From Deltaproteobacteria bacterium (GTDB lineage Bacteria; Desulfobacterota; DSM-4660; Desulfatiglandales; HGW-15): 43,213 bases of DNA. A program made the position numbers and the translations under genes. This document shows, in pieces, positions 17,021 through 24,982 of the stretch; position 1 is the first letter of the stretch; each line of letters starts with the position of its first letter. Under the pieces are notes generated by a model, which made no database searches, was not told the origin of the DNA, and was given only the letters and a program-made list of their open reading frames with translations. The stretch spans positions 1-43,213 of the forward strand of contig JAFGDF010000361.1 of the NCBI GenBank assembly GCA_016932235.1, in the 5' to 3' direction.

Positions 17021-17881
17021 ATGAGGATAATAGTCTGCGTAAAACAGATCCGTTTTGTCTGCGGAAGGACGGGCAGGGATCCTGAAAAGCATTTTCTGTC
17101 TCCTGAGGATGAAATAACAAGGATAAATCCTTATGACGAGGTGGCTCTCGAGATAGCCCTGTGCGTCAGGGAAAAACAACATGGCAGCACGGAGATCATC
17201 TTGATGACACTGGGTAATATCATCGCTGAGGCAGAACTGAGACGTTGCCTGGCCATGGGGGCTGATGAAATTTGCCAGATCGATGATAACAGGCGACTGG
17301 ACCCATGGCAAAAATCAGGATTGATCGCAATGGCTATCAGGGACCTTGGCGCCGATATTGTGCTCTGCGGAAAGGAGTCCCTTGACACACAAAACGGTCA
17401 GGTCGGCGCATTTATCGCCCACAAACTCGGGACCCCGTTTATTTCAGCCATTACCGATCTCAATGTCAGGGACAAAAAAATCGCCGAGGCCCGAAGAAAG
17501 GCCGGGAGAGGAAAGCGCGAGAAGATCGAATGCCTGCTTCCGGCGGTCTTTACCGTTGACATGGGAGTTCATGAACCCAGGCTGCCATTATATGAAGATA
17601 AAAAAAAGGCGTTTTCGTCCATGATCAGGACAGTTCATTATCATGATCATGGAGAACCGGCAAAGACAATCTCAGCGGGTACCAGCCAGCCGAGGCCGAG
17701 GCCGGTACCTGTCCTTGCTCCCGACAGCGCCCTTGATTCCTTTGAAAGGATACGGCAACTGCTCATGGGGAGCAGGGTGGATAAAAAAGGGGAGATTTTC
17801 AGGGGGAGCCCTGACACCCAGGCAGAAAATATCATAACTTTTTTGGTTGAACGTGGGTTTCTAAAAGATGTCAAATTATAA
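17021..17881 (+). CDS. etfB: Electron transfer flavoprotein, beta subunit
   Basis: A 286-residue EtfB. It begins MRIIVCVKQI, has INPYDEVALE early, an AMGADE segment, and the nucleotide-binding loop CGKESLDTQNGQVGAFIAHKLG (about residues 116-136) before TPF. The C-terminal tail of roughly 70 residues is longer and more variable than in short EtfB proteins. It should bind AMP and dock with EtfA (12617-13642). A GAGGTG sequence precedes the ATG at close spacing. Its stop overlaps the mftF start by 14 bases, which ties ETF directly to mycofactocin biosynthesis. Confidence 0.93.
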   Translation: MRIIVCVKQIRFVCGRTGRDPEKHFLSPEDEITRINPYDEVALEIALCVREKQHGSTEIILMTLGNIIAEAELRRCLAMGADEICQIDDNRRLDPWQKSGLIAMAIRDLGADIVLCGKESLDTQNGQVGAFIAHKLGTPFISAITDLNVRDKKIAEARRKAGRGKREKIECLLPAVFTVDMGVHEPRLPLYEDKKKAFSSMIRTVHYHDHGEPAKTISAGTSQPRPRPVPVLAPDSALDSFERIRQLLMGSRVDKKGEIFRGSPDTQAENIITFLVERGFLKDVKL

Positions 17882-19409
17882 GACTCCTAATAGAGGATTC
17901 AGTAATAATCTTCAGGGTCCAAATACGCTTGCCTTTCGCTTGAGAAGGGGGGTCAGTTATAGGGAAAAACGCGGTTCCGCATTCCTTATCCTGAATTACC
18001 CTCTTAAGGTAATTATCATCGATCCCCGCTGGCAGCCAGTTATGAAGGCCATGAGCGGGGAGGAATTTGTTTTATTCGGAGATATCATCCCCCTTTTTAA
18101 AGGGACCGGTCCGGAAAGGATCGAATTTTTTCTGAATGATCTGGTTCGAAAAGGATTTCTGGAGAGCAGGGGCTATTCAAATCTTCATGAGTATCCATCA
18201 GTTTCCGTAATTATCCCTGTAAGGAACAGGCCTGAAGCCATATCCGGATGCCTGGAATCCTTGAGGTTTGTTGATTACCCCGAGGATAAGCTGGAGGTGC
18301 TGGTGGTAGATGACGCCTCCACTGACAACACCCCTGATGTGGTATCCGCTTTTCCCGTTCGTCTCATAAGGCTTGAAAAGAACAGGCACGCGTCTTTCTG
18401 CCGGAATTTCGCTGCCCGCCTGGCCGGAGGAGATATACTCGCGTTTCTCGATTCTGACTGCATGGCAGACCGATTCTGGCTGAAGGAAATCATTCCTATT
18501 TTTAATGATCCGGCAACTGGAGCTGCCGGCGGACTGGTTGACTCCTGCTATGATAAGAAGGGTCTGGACCGATACGAAAAGGTGATGTCTTCCCTGAATA
18601 TGGGTTGCCGGTCCAGGAGTTCCCGTGAAGGAGATCTTTTTTTCTATGTGCCATCCTGCAACCTTCTGGTTAGAAGGGGTGTTTTCCATGAGCTGGAAGG
18701 TTTCAAGGAGGACCAGGTGGTGGGTGAAGATGTGGATTTATGCTGGAGACTCCAGGATAAAGGTCATAATCTGGAATACAGGCCTTCGGGAAGGGTGTAC
18801 CACAGGCATAGAAACAAGTTAAGCGATTTTTGCGCCCGGAGGTTCGACTACGGAACGTCAGAGCCTATTCTGCAGAACGCTCATGCCGCAAGGGTTAAAA
18901 ATATCATTTTACCTGTGTTCGCCGCCTCCTTCTGGTTTGTTGTGCTTTTATCCTTCATGACGGGAATGATATCATTAATGGTCATATGTGGATTTGTTTT
19001 ACTTGCGGAATCGGTGTCCCAGCTATGTTTCGTTCGGGAGAAGAATATACCCGTTCATCCCGCGGATCTGATGGTGGCGAATTTAAGGAGTTACATATCA
19101 TTGCCTTATCACCTGTGTGCCTTTTTCTCCCGTTATTATCTTTTATGGTCCCTCCTTTTTGTCTTCGTACTTCCGGATATTTCGGCCCTGATATTTGCCA
19201 TGCATCTTGTTACAGGGGTGGCGGAGTATGTTATCAAAAGACCGGATCTAAACTTTCCTGTTTTTTTCCTGTTCTTCACGGTGGATCAGCTGTGTTATCA
19301 ATCTGGTGTATGGGTCGGTTGCTTCAAAAGACGTTTCTTCGGACCCGTAAACCCTCGTATTCGGCAAAAATCTTTTCAGGGCGGATTGCGATGGTCAGAT
19401 CAATATTAA
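17868..19409 (+). CDS. mftF: Mycofactocin glycosyltransferase MftF (PqqD-like domain + GT2)
   Basis: A 513-residue protein. Residues 20-105 form a PqqD-like recognition domain (LAFRLRRGVSYREK onward). Residues 110-330 form a family-2 glycosyltransferase (VSVIIPVRNRPEAI, VVDDAS near 147, the DSD metal motif at 195-197, and EDVDLCWRL further on). Several C-terminal membrane helices follow. This fusion is characteristic of MftF, which adds beta-1,4-linked glucose units to premycofactocin. The start ATG overlaps etfB by 14 bases. The presence of MftA/B/C/F without MftD/MftE in the window means that cofactor completion needs genes elsewhere or replacement enzymes. Confidence 0.9.
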   Translation: MSNYKTPNRGFSNNLQGPNTLAFRLRRGVSYREKRGSAFLILNYPLKVIIIDPRWQPVMKAMSGEEFVLFGDIIPLFKGTGPERIEFFLNDLVRKGFLESRGYSNLHEYPSVSVIIPVRNRPEAISGCLESLRFVDYPEDKLEVLVVDDASTDNTPDVVSAFPVRLIRLEKNRHASFCRNFAARLAGGDILAFLDSDCMADRFWLKEIIPIFNDPATGAAGGLVDSCYDKKGLDRYEKVMSSLNMGCRSRSSREGDLFFYVPSCNLLVRRGVFHELEGFKEDQVVGEDVDLCWRLQDKGHNLEYRPSGRVYHRHRNKLSDFCARRFDYGTSEPILQNAHAARVKNIILPVFAASFWFVVLLSFMTGMISLMVICGFVLLAESVSQLCFVREKNIPVHPADLMVANLRSYISLPYHLCAFFSRYYLLWSLLFVFVLPDISALIFAMHLVTGVAEYVIKRPDLNFPVFFLFFTVDQLCYQSGVWVGCFKRRFFGPVNPRIRQKSFQGGLRWSDQY

Positions 19410-20560
19410 ATTTATCCTACCGGCTTATAACAAACGGGTTGAAATTCCAGTATCTGAAACGCACCGGCAGACCGGGATCAATACAGGCCGTCAGCCTTGA
19501 GATAACTCATCACTGCATCGCGAAATGCATCATGTGCAATATCTGGAAGATACCTCGTGACGTCCAGGACCTGCCCATGGATGTCTGGCTGAAACTGCTT
19601 TCATCCGAACTCGTTTCAGACCTCAGGGAGCTGGATGTCACCGGAGGTGAGCCCTTTTTAAGAGACGACCTGTTGGATCTTTTTCGGGGAATCTACAGGC
19701 TAAGAACCGGGAATCTCAGGGCACTCAGGTCCATTGCCATAACCACAAACGGTCTGTTGACCGAGAGGGTTCTTAATTTCACTGAAGAAATCCTTCGGAT
19801 AATAACAGGCAGAGGGCTTCAGCTGGTTATTGTATGCGCGATGGATGCCATCGGGGAACTGCATGACAGGATAAGAAATTTCAAGGATGCCTGGACCAGA
19901 GTAAACAGGACTGTTGAAGGGCTGACGAGGCTCAGGGAGAGATTTCCCAACCTTATTATCGGATTGAAAACCACCATCCTGCCCCTTAATGTCGGGGAAC
20001 TGGAACGCATAGCCGCTTATGCGGACTCTAAAGGACTTTTTACCATCATCTCCCCCTGCATTATCACGGACGTTCGTTATCTGAATCCGGATAGGGCGGC
20101 CGATCTGATCTTCAATCAGGAAGCCAAGGAAAAGATAATAGGATTTTATCAGGGCAACCGATTTCAATGGAGCTATCATGCCGAGGCATTGATTAATTAT
20201 TTCAGGACAGGTGTAATAAGGAAACCATGCACCTGCGGCTTCAATTACTTTTTCGTGAGAAGCACGGGACAGGTTTTTTTATGTCCCCTCGTAGGCAGGA
20301 GCCCCGGGAATATTCAGGAGAAGTCACCAAAAGAAATTATCTTTTCCGAAAATGCCCGCAGGACACGGCGGAATATCGGCAGATATCCTGAATGTCGAAA
20401 GTGCACGGAACCGGGCCTGGAGCGTTACGCCCTTCCCTATGAGGGTTTTTCTTACCTGTCTCTGCTTTATAAGATGGGCATCAGGAATTTTCTTCAATTG
20501 CATTATCACATGGGACTTGATAAATATATTGATGTGCTTTTGTCCAAAAACGTTTCTTAG
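19391..20560 (+). CDS. Second radical SAM protein of the mycofactocin locus
   Basis: A 389-residue radical SAM protein. The cluster motif is Cys42-x3-Cys46-x2-Cys49 (THHCIAKCIMC), followed by the TGGEPFLRDD loop. The C-terminal part has further cysteines (CTCGF, FLCPL, CRKC) that suggest a SPASM/twitch-like auxiliary cluster. It is not MftC, which is already encoded at 7485. The frame is open much further upstream, to 18986, but that extension is the shadow of mftF. The ATG at 19391 has AGGG upstream, overlaps mftF by 19 bases and begins right before the conserved domain. Function unknown; position suggests a further modification of mycofactocin or a related peptide or lipid. Confidence 0.85.
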   Translation: MVRSILNLSYRLITNGLKFQYLKRTGRPGSIQAVSLEITHHCIAKCIMCNIWKIPRDVQDLPMDVWLKLLSSELVSDLRELDVTGGEPFLRDDLLDLFRGIYRLRTGNLRALRSIAITTNGLLTERVLNFTEEILRIITGRGLQLVIVCAMDAIGELHDRIRNFKDAWTRVNRTVEGLTRLRERFPNLIIGLKTTILPLNVGELERIAAYADSKGLFTIISPCIITDVRYLNPDRAADLIFNQEAKEKIIGFYQGNRFQWSYHAEALINYFRTGVIRKPCTCGFNYFFVRSTGQVFLCPLVGRSPGNIQEKSPKEIIFSENARRTRRNIGRYPECRKCTEPGLERYALPYEGFSYLSLLYKMGIRNFLQLHYHMGLDKYIDVLLSKNVS

Positions 20561-20627
20561 GAATGAAGGGTTGAACCGCCAGGACGCAAAGATAACCAAG
20601 ATTTCACCCTCACCCCCTGCCTGCGCC

Positions 20628-20657
20628 GAGTCTTCGGCAGGCAGGCGAACCTCTGCC
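20628..20657. repeat. GC-rich inverted repeat in intergenic debris
   Basis: A near-perfect hairpin pairs CCTGCCT with AGGCAGG and GCCGA with TCGGC around a short loop. It is preceded by a stretch around 20574-20600 (CGCCAGGACGCAAAG) of the kind often repeated in such genomes. It lies just after the second radical SAM gene and may end that transcript, although no T-run follows. Confidence 0.4.
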
Positions 20658-20672
20658 ATCAGGGGGAAGGGA

Positions 20673-20754
20673 GTTATCGGACAGCCTCTTGAGGGGAATC
20701 TTCATGGCTCGGGGAGACTATATCAACGGGGCATGAGCGTTTATGGGTTCGTCA
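20673..20754 (+). repeat. 82-nt direct repeat, copy A
   Basis: Matches copy B (21899-21980) over 82 positions without gaps, 63 identical by hand count. It ends about 30 bases before the likely start of the nitronate-monooxygenase-like gene. Both copies share blocks such as ACAGCC..CTTGA, TATCAA and CATGAGC.TTTA. An ATG inside this copy (20743) is not needed as a start codon. Confidence 0.75.
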
Positions 20755-20784
20755 CACTTTAACAATATGAAAAAAGGTCTTGTT

Positions 20785-21786
20785 ATGACAAAAAACCGAA
20801 TATGTGATCTCTTGGGAATTAAGTATCCAATTATTCAGGCGCCGATGAACTGGATAAGCGGAGCTGACATGGTGGCGGCAGTCTCAAATGCAGGTTGTCT
20901 CGGCACCCTGGGTATCAACGCTGGGGCCAGGACGATTTCGAACGATCCCGGAATCATTGCCGAGAGACTGCGTGAACAGGTGAGGAAGGTCAGGGGGCTT
21001 ACTCAAAAGCCCTTTGCAGTAAATATTGTCATAGGGTTCGATGAGGGTCGAAAATTTTCAGAGAGATGCCTTCATGTGCTGCTGGAAGAGAAAGTTGCCA
21101 TTGTGGTCTGCACCGTGGGAAGCCCCGAGGTCTACACCGGCATGCTTAAAGATGCGGGCATAAAGGTGCTTCATGCCGTCTCCAATGTAACGCACGCGGA
21201 TAAGGCGGAAAGATCGGGCGTTGATGCCGTGATTTGCGAAGGATACGAGGCCGGCGGGCATAAGGGATTTGACGAGCTGACCACATTTACCCTGGTTCCA
21301 ATGGTTGCCGATTCGGTAAAGATACCTGTCATCGCCGGCGGAGGGGTAACTGATGCCAGGGGAGTAGCGGCCGCACTGGCCCTGGGAGCGGACGGGGTAT
21401 ATATGGGGACCCGTTTCATGGCAAGCAGGGAATCGGACGCTCATCTCAATATAAAGGAAGCCATAATCAAATCCGGCGATACTTCCACTGTCAGCCTGAG
21501 ACATTTTGGGATGCTTTGCAGAAATCTTAAAAACATCTACACAAAGATATATCTGGATATGATAGCCTCAGGGGCTACGGATGAGGAACTCCGTGAATTC
21601 CATAACGAATATTCCTTTTTCCATACCCAGACGACAGGAGATACTGAGGTTGGTGAAATCATATGCGGCCAGGGAGCGGGGTTGATAAAGAGCGCCCCCG
21701 GGGCGGCTGAGATTATAGAGGCTATTGTGAGTGATATCTCCGTCGTAATGGCAAAATGCCAGGATAAACTTGGCTGTTTCCAGTAA
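20785..21786 (+). CDS. Nitronate monooxygenase / FabK-like FMN enzyme
   Basis: A 333-residue TIM-barrel flavoprotein of the 2-nitropropane dioxygenase/enoyl-ACP reductase II family. It shows YPIIQAPMNWISG at the N-terminus, ICEGYEAGGHKG in the middle (the His of GGH is the family's catalytic position), and the phosphate-binding PVIAGGGVTDARGVAAALALGADGVYMGTRF. Start: the ATG at 20785 has AAAAAAGG seven bases upstream; in-frame ATGs at 20743 and 20767 lie in the repeat or before that site. Substrate cannot be told from sequence; nitronate, enoyl-thioester or other quinone-type reductions are all known in the family. It stands alone before the activase gene. Confidence 0.88.
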   Translation: MTKNRICDLLGIKYPIIQAPMNWISGADMVAAVSNAGCLGTLGINAGARTISNDPGIIAERLREQVRKVRGLTQKPFAVNIVIGFDEGRKFSERCLHVLLEEKVAIVVCTVGSPEVYTGMLKDAGIKVLHAVSNVTHADKAERSGVDAVICEGYEAGGHKGFDELTTFTLVPMVADSVKIPVIAGGGVTDARGVAAALALGADGVYMGTRFMASRESDAHLNIKEAIIKSGDTSTVSLRHFGMLCRNLKNIYTKIYLDMIASGATDEELREFHNEYSFFHTQTTGDTEVGEIICGQGAGLIKSAPGAAEIIEAIVSDISVVMAKCQDKLGCFQ

Positions 21787-21898
21787 GGATAACATTGAAA
21801 AAAAGTGAATATGTCTTCCGTATGGATCAGGAGATTTAATTATATCCGGCCTGTACGGGGCTGGGTTGATGACGGGTAGGACGGCGACAATTCGATGG

Positions 21899-21980
21899 GT
21901 TATCAGACAGCCCCTTGATGGGGATTTTCATGAGTTAGGGGGAGAATATCAAGGTGCCATGAGCATTTACGGGGCCGTCA
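21899..21980 (+). repeat. 82-nt direct repeat, copy B
   Basis: Gap-free match (63/82) to copy A at 20673-20754. It ends 21 bases before the ATG of the activase gene. Both copies can be read in one frame with similar peptides, but the differences fall on all three codon positions, so it is more likely a DNA or RNA element than a peptide gene. Confidence 0.75.
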
Positions 21981-22001
21981 TTTATGAAAGGATAAGAAAT
22001 A

Positions 22002-22820
22002 ATGATTACCGCGGGTATAGATTGCGGCGCAAAAAACAGCAAGGTCGTCATCGTTAATGACGGATTGATTATTGGAAAGGCTTTTATGACAACGGGTTTC
22101 CATCAAGATGAGGCTGTTGAGATATCCCTTCAAAAAGCCGTTAAATCAGCAGGGATTACCATTGATGATATTGGCAGAATCGCCTGTACCGGTTCAGGTA
22201 AGGATACGGTCCGGATATCTGATGTAAAAGTGAATGATCTAAAAGCAATCGGCAAAGGGGCGCATTATGTCCTGCAGAGTGCGAGAACAGTCGTTGATAT
22301 CGGCGCTGAAGAAGTAAGGGTTGCAAAACTGGATGAAGACGGCAATATACTCGACTTTTCGACTAATGAAAAATGCGCTGCCGGTGCCGGTGCGTTCATT
22401 GAGGCCATGGGAAGAGCTCTTGAAGTACCTTTAGACGAGATGGGGCCGTTGGCTCTGAAATCTAAAAAAGATATCCATATAAACGCACAGTGCGTAATAT
22501 TCGCTGAGTCTGAAGTAATCGGACTTATTCACGCGAATGTTGAAAAGAATGATATCTGTAAGGCTATTCATGATTCCATCGCAAACCGGATTGCGTCAAT
22601 GGTCAGGCGGGTCGGTATAAATGAGAGCGTGTGTATTCTGGGAGGCGTTGGCCATAATCCCGGTTTCAGGGAAGCATTAAGGCGGGAATTGAAGCTCGGA
22701 GAGATCTTTACCCCCGATGCTCCTGAGTATGGTGCTGCCGTCGGGGCGGCGGTTGTTGGGGCGGAACAGGACGGTTTGACACCGTTGCCAGTGATTCCCG
22801 ATTTGCTAAAACGCCATTGA
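22002..22820 (+). CDS. Acyl-CoA dehydratase activase / BcrA-BadF family ATPase (HgdC-like)
   Basis: A 272-residue ASKHA-fold ATPase. It shows the phosphate-1 motif AGIDCGAKNSKVVIV, the second motif TVVDIGAEEVRV, the cysteine motif EKCAAGAGAF and the second cysteine in NAQCVIFAESEV. These two cysteines bind the [4Fe-4S] cluster shared in the homodimer. Such activases use ATP to drive single electrons into 2-hydroxyacyl-CoA dehydratases or benzoyl-CoA reductases. No dehydratase or reductase subunit is next to it, so it may serve a distant partner. AAGGA lies about ten bases before the ATG. Confidence 0.9.
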   Translation: MITAGIDCGAKNSKVVIVNDGLIIGKAFMTTGFHQDEAVEISLQKAVKSAGITIDDIGRIACTGSGKDTVRISDVKVNDLKAIGKGAHYVLQSARTVVDIGAEEVRVAKLDEDGNILDFSTNEKCAAGAGAFIEAMGRALEVPLDEMGPLALKSKKDIHINAQCVIFAESEVIGLIHANVEKNDICKAIHDSIANRIASMVRRVGINESVCILGGVGHNPGFREALRRELKLGEIFTPDAPEYGAAVGAAVVGAEQDGLTPLPVIPDLLKRH

Positions 22821-22824
22821 CCAT

Positions 22825-22844
22825 CCCTGCGGCAAGCTGCGGGG
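22825..22844 (+). terminator. Possible terminator hairpin after the activase gene
   Basis: CCCTGCGG (22825-22832) pairs with CTGCGGGG (22837-22844), with two G-U pairs, around CAAG, five bases after the stop. The T-rich stretch comes only about 15 bases later, so it is a weak candidate. Confidence 0.35.
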
Positions 22845-22957
22845 AATGCGCCCGCTCTTAATTTTCAATTTTAAAAAATGATTCGACTTAAAATCCAGGC
22901 TATTGATTGGCTCAGAGGGCTAGTCTTAAGCAATTGGAGATTGGAAAGGAGGACATC

Positions 22958-23365
22958 ATGAAAACAATAAGGTGGTTGTTCTCAATTTTATCAATAATTT
23001 CTCTCCTGTCCCTCCACGCATCATGCCATCGTGACGCGTCTGATTCCATGGAACCATTGTATGGTGTGAAAATGGTTATGCAAGAAGGAAGCGGAACTTC
23101 GGGAAGCGTAAATCTCACCCAGGGCTTTATTCAGATAGACGATAAAAAAATCTATGAGGGAGACAGCCAATTTCAGGCCGATAATTCAGATGTTTTGATG
23201 ACAAGTTACAGATTCATAAAAAATGCTCCAGATGGCGACGTCTGGCTTATTGAAATAGATTACAAGGGCGATACCCTGGAAAAAGAATTTTTCTTTCAGG
23301 GAGAACCATTAATCCTGTATCAAAGAGACAGCCTGACTGTCCTCCTTGATAAGGCAGAAAAATAA
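22958..23365 (+). CDS. Putative secreted lipoprotein, unknown function
   Basis: A 135-residue protein. It has a hydrophobic N-terminal segment (about residues 6-20) and a cysteine in LHASC that could be a lipoprotein attachment site, although the residue three before it is His and does not fit the lipobox well. The rest is an acidic, beta-rich-looking domain of unknown family, with GGG-free GSGTSGSVNLTQG and ending in LTVLLDKAEK. I chose the ATG at 22958 because AAGGAGG sits six bases upstream, better than any earlier start. It ends close to the next gene and is probably cotranscribed with it. Confidence 0.7.
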   Translation: MKTIRWLFSILSIISLLSLHASCHRDASDSMEPLYGVKMVMQEGSGTSGSVNLTQGFIQIDDKKIYEGDSQFQADNSDVLMTSYRFIKNAPDGDVWLIEIDYKGDTLEKEFFFQGEPLILYQRDSLTVLLDKAEK

Positions 23366-23432
23366 TGCTATGAGGGATGATCTTCACTTATTCACCTATT
23401 GGCGAAGGGGATTCTTAAGTGAGGAAATAAAA

Positions 23433-24569
23433 ATGCCAGAATATATAAAATACCAAAGAGACCTGATTCAGGTCATTACTGATTTTCACTCCGTGGATGA
23501 GGAAAAAGTCAGTGACGCCATTGATGCGATAGATCCCAGTATATTGCATTCCCTGGGGGACATGGATCGACCTGAAACGATTGAATGGTGGGAAAGAGAA
23601 AAGCGGAAAAAATGGGAGTATGATAAAAAAATAAGGGTATTCAATATCGCAGGGGACCACGAGTTGAATATAACATACGATCTAGATGAGATCAGGTCGG
23701 CAGAGATCGTGGCGCAAGGTGGATTTCATTATCTTGTGAATAGGATAAAAAAAGACCATTTTAAAAAATCTGAAAAAGTAAAAAAAGCCGGACTGTTTGG
23801 AGGGAAGCTTACGGGGAAGGAGGATTTGTTGACCGCTTACACATTACTCCAGGACTTGCTTGATTATGAAAAGCATTCCGAAACATATTGGGGTAATGAA
23901 TTATTTATCGGCCAAGACCTGACGGTTAAAGAGGAGTCCGAAGATGATTCTTTATACCAGTTGCGTTTTATTCACGGGGCCCTTGACTCCTGCTATTCCA
24001 AGGAAGAGCTGGAATATCTGGGAAACCTCTGGAACCGATTATTGTCGTTTGACGATTATATTCTCAATTTTGAAAAAATGATTGAAAGCGGTGATGATAT
24101 TATGATCAGGGGACACGATCATAAACCCGCGTATGCCTACCGGGATGAAGGTACGGGGATCATTCACATATTTGAGCCGTTTCAGTTCGAAATGGATACA
24201 GGGATCTATATCATTGAAAGGTGGAAGGAAGGAGACCAGACAATAGGCAAGATCTTAAAAAAAGATCGCGTTGTGTTCCTGGAAAGAGAGACAAAAAATA
24301 TCAAGCATGTCTCAACTCTTTCGGAGGGAGAAAAAATCCTACTCCTGGAAGACGGTAAACATATTGAATTTGAACAGCATCCGTTCCCGATGGAAAAAGG
24401 CAGAAAACACGTCGTGACCGCCGGTGCTATCTGTGATGGTTGGACAGCAACAATAGACTGTCAGGAGACTCCCGTATTACAGTTCCATAATATCGGAAGG
24501 ATGGACCGCATCAGAAGGTGGCGGGCCGGCCTGGGGCAAAAAGGAACTGTTTATGATATTATTGAATAA
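23433..24569 (+). CDS. Hypothetical protein, 378 aa
   Basis: I do not recognise a family. It is a soluble, charged protein, rich in Asp/Glu/Lys, with no signal peptide or membrane segment. The middle has a Lys-rich stretch (DHFKKSEKVKKAG near residue 112), and the C-terminal part is beta-rich (IYIIERWKEG, DRVVFLERETKNIKHV). Start: the ATG at 23433 has GAGG eight bases upstream. An in-frame ATG at 23370 would add 21 residues but has no ribosome-binding site. Its end overlaps the next gene by 17 bases, so the two are likely translated together. Confidence 0.65.
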   Translation: MPEYIKYQRDLIQVITDFHSVDEEKVSDAIDAIDPSILHSLGDMDRPETIEWWEREKRKKWEYDKKIRVFNIAGDHELNITYDLDEIRSAEIVAQGGFHYLVNRIKKDHFKKSEKVKKAGLFGGKLTGKEDLLTAYTLLQDLLDYEKHSETYWGNELFIGQDLTVKEESEDDSLYQLRFIHGALDSCYSKEELEYLGNLWNRLLSFDDYILNFEKMIESGDDIMIRGHDHKPAYAYRDEGTGIIHIFEPFQFEMDTGIYIIERWKEGDQTIGKILKKDRVVFLERETKNIKHVSTLSEGEKILLLEDGKHIEFEQHPFPMEKGRKHVVTAGAICDGWTATIDCQETPVLQFHNIGRMDRIRRWRAGLGQKGTVYDIIE

Positions 24570-24924
24570 ACTTGAAAAATACATGCTTTCAAAGAAGGGA
24601 AGCCGTCTGGATTTTCCATTTGGCCCCGAGCCCGCGGTCTATAAAGTAGGAGATAAGATGTTCGCCCTTTGCGGGTGGCAGAGAAAGATCCCCTACCTTA
24701 ATCTCAAATGTGATCCTGATGACGCTGATATACTCAGGACCATGTTTGATTCGGTCCAACCCGCCTACCATATGAATAAAAGGCACTGGAACTCCGTATA
24801 TCTGGATGGCTCTGTTCCTGAGGAAATTATTCATCAAATGATAGACGATTCATACGATCTGGTGATAAAGGGATTAAGCAAGGCGGAAAGAGACAGACTT
24901 TCTGTGTTGTGGGGACGCCCTTGA
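24553..24924 (+). CDS. MmcQ/YjbR family protein
   Basis: A 123-residue protein with the MmcQ/YjbR pattern: an N-terminal helix, LDFPFGPEPAVYKVGDKMFAL, then NLKCDPDDADILRTMFDSVQPAYHMNKRHWNSVYLDG and a final LIKGLSKAER-like region. The family has a CyaY-like fold and is sometimes called DNA-binding; its function is not settled. It overlaps the upstream hypothetical gene. The gene faces the minus-strand Yip1-like gene, with a small inverted repeat between them. Confidence 0.88.
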   Translation: MILLNKLEKYMLSKKGSRLDFPFGPEPAVYKVGDKMFALCGWQRKIPYLNLKCDPDDADILRTMFDSVQPAYHMNKRHWNSVYLDGSVPEEIIHQMIDDSYDLVIKGLSKAERDRLSVLWGRP

Positions 24925-24947
24925 TATCAAGATTATCCCTAATTTTA

Positions 24948-24970
24948 CTGCCTCTTCCCCGTTAAGGCAG
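24948..24970. terminator. Possible bidirectional terminator between convergent genes
   Basis: CTGCCT (24948-24953) pairs with AGGCAG (24965-24970) in the 58-bp gap between the MmcQ/YjbR gene and the convergent Yip1-like gene. The stem is only six bases, with AATTTT on its left side, which would serve as the T/A tract for the minus strand. Confidence 0.35.
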
Positions 24971-24982
24971 CTGATCCTAAAC

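Noticed and set aside
18986..19390. Long N-terminal extension of the second radical SAM gene
   Set aside because: It overlaps mftF in another frame, contains no radical SAM features, and a good ATG with a ribosome-binding site occurs at 19391 just before the conserved domain.
20673..22057. A pair of small peptides encoded by the 82-nt repeats (both read ...QPL.G..H..G..YQ..MS.YG.V)
   Set aside because: Differences between the copies fall about equally on all codon positions, there is no shared start or stop, and only two copies are visible; a DNA/RNA repeat explains it better.
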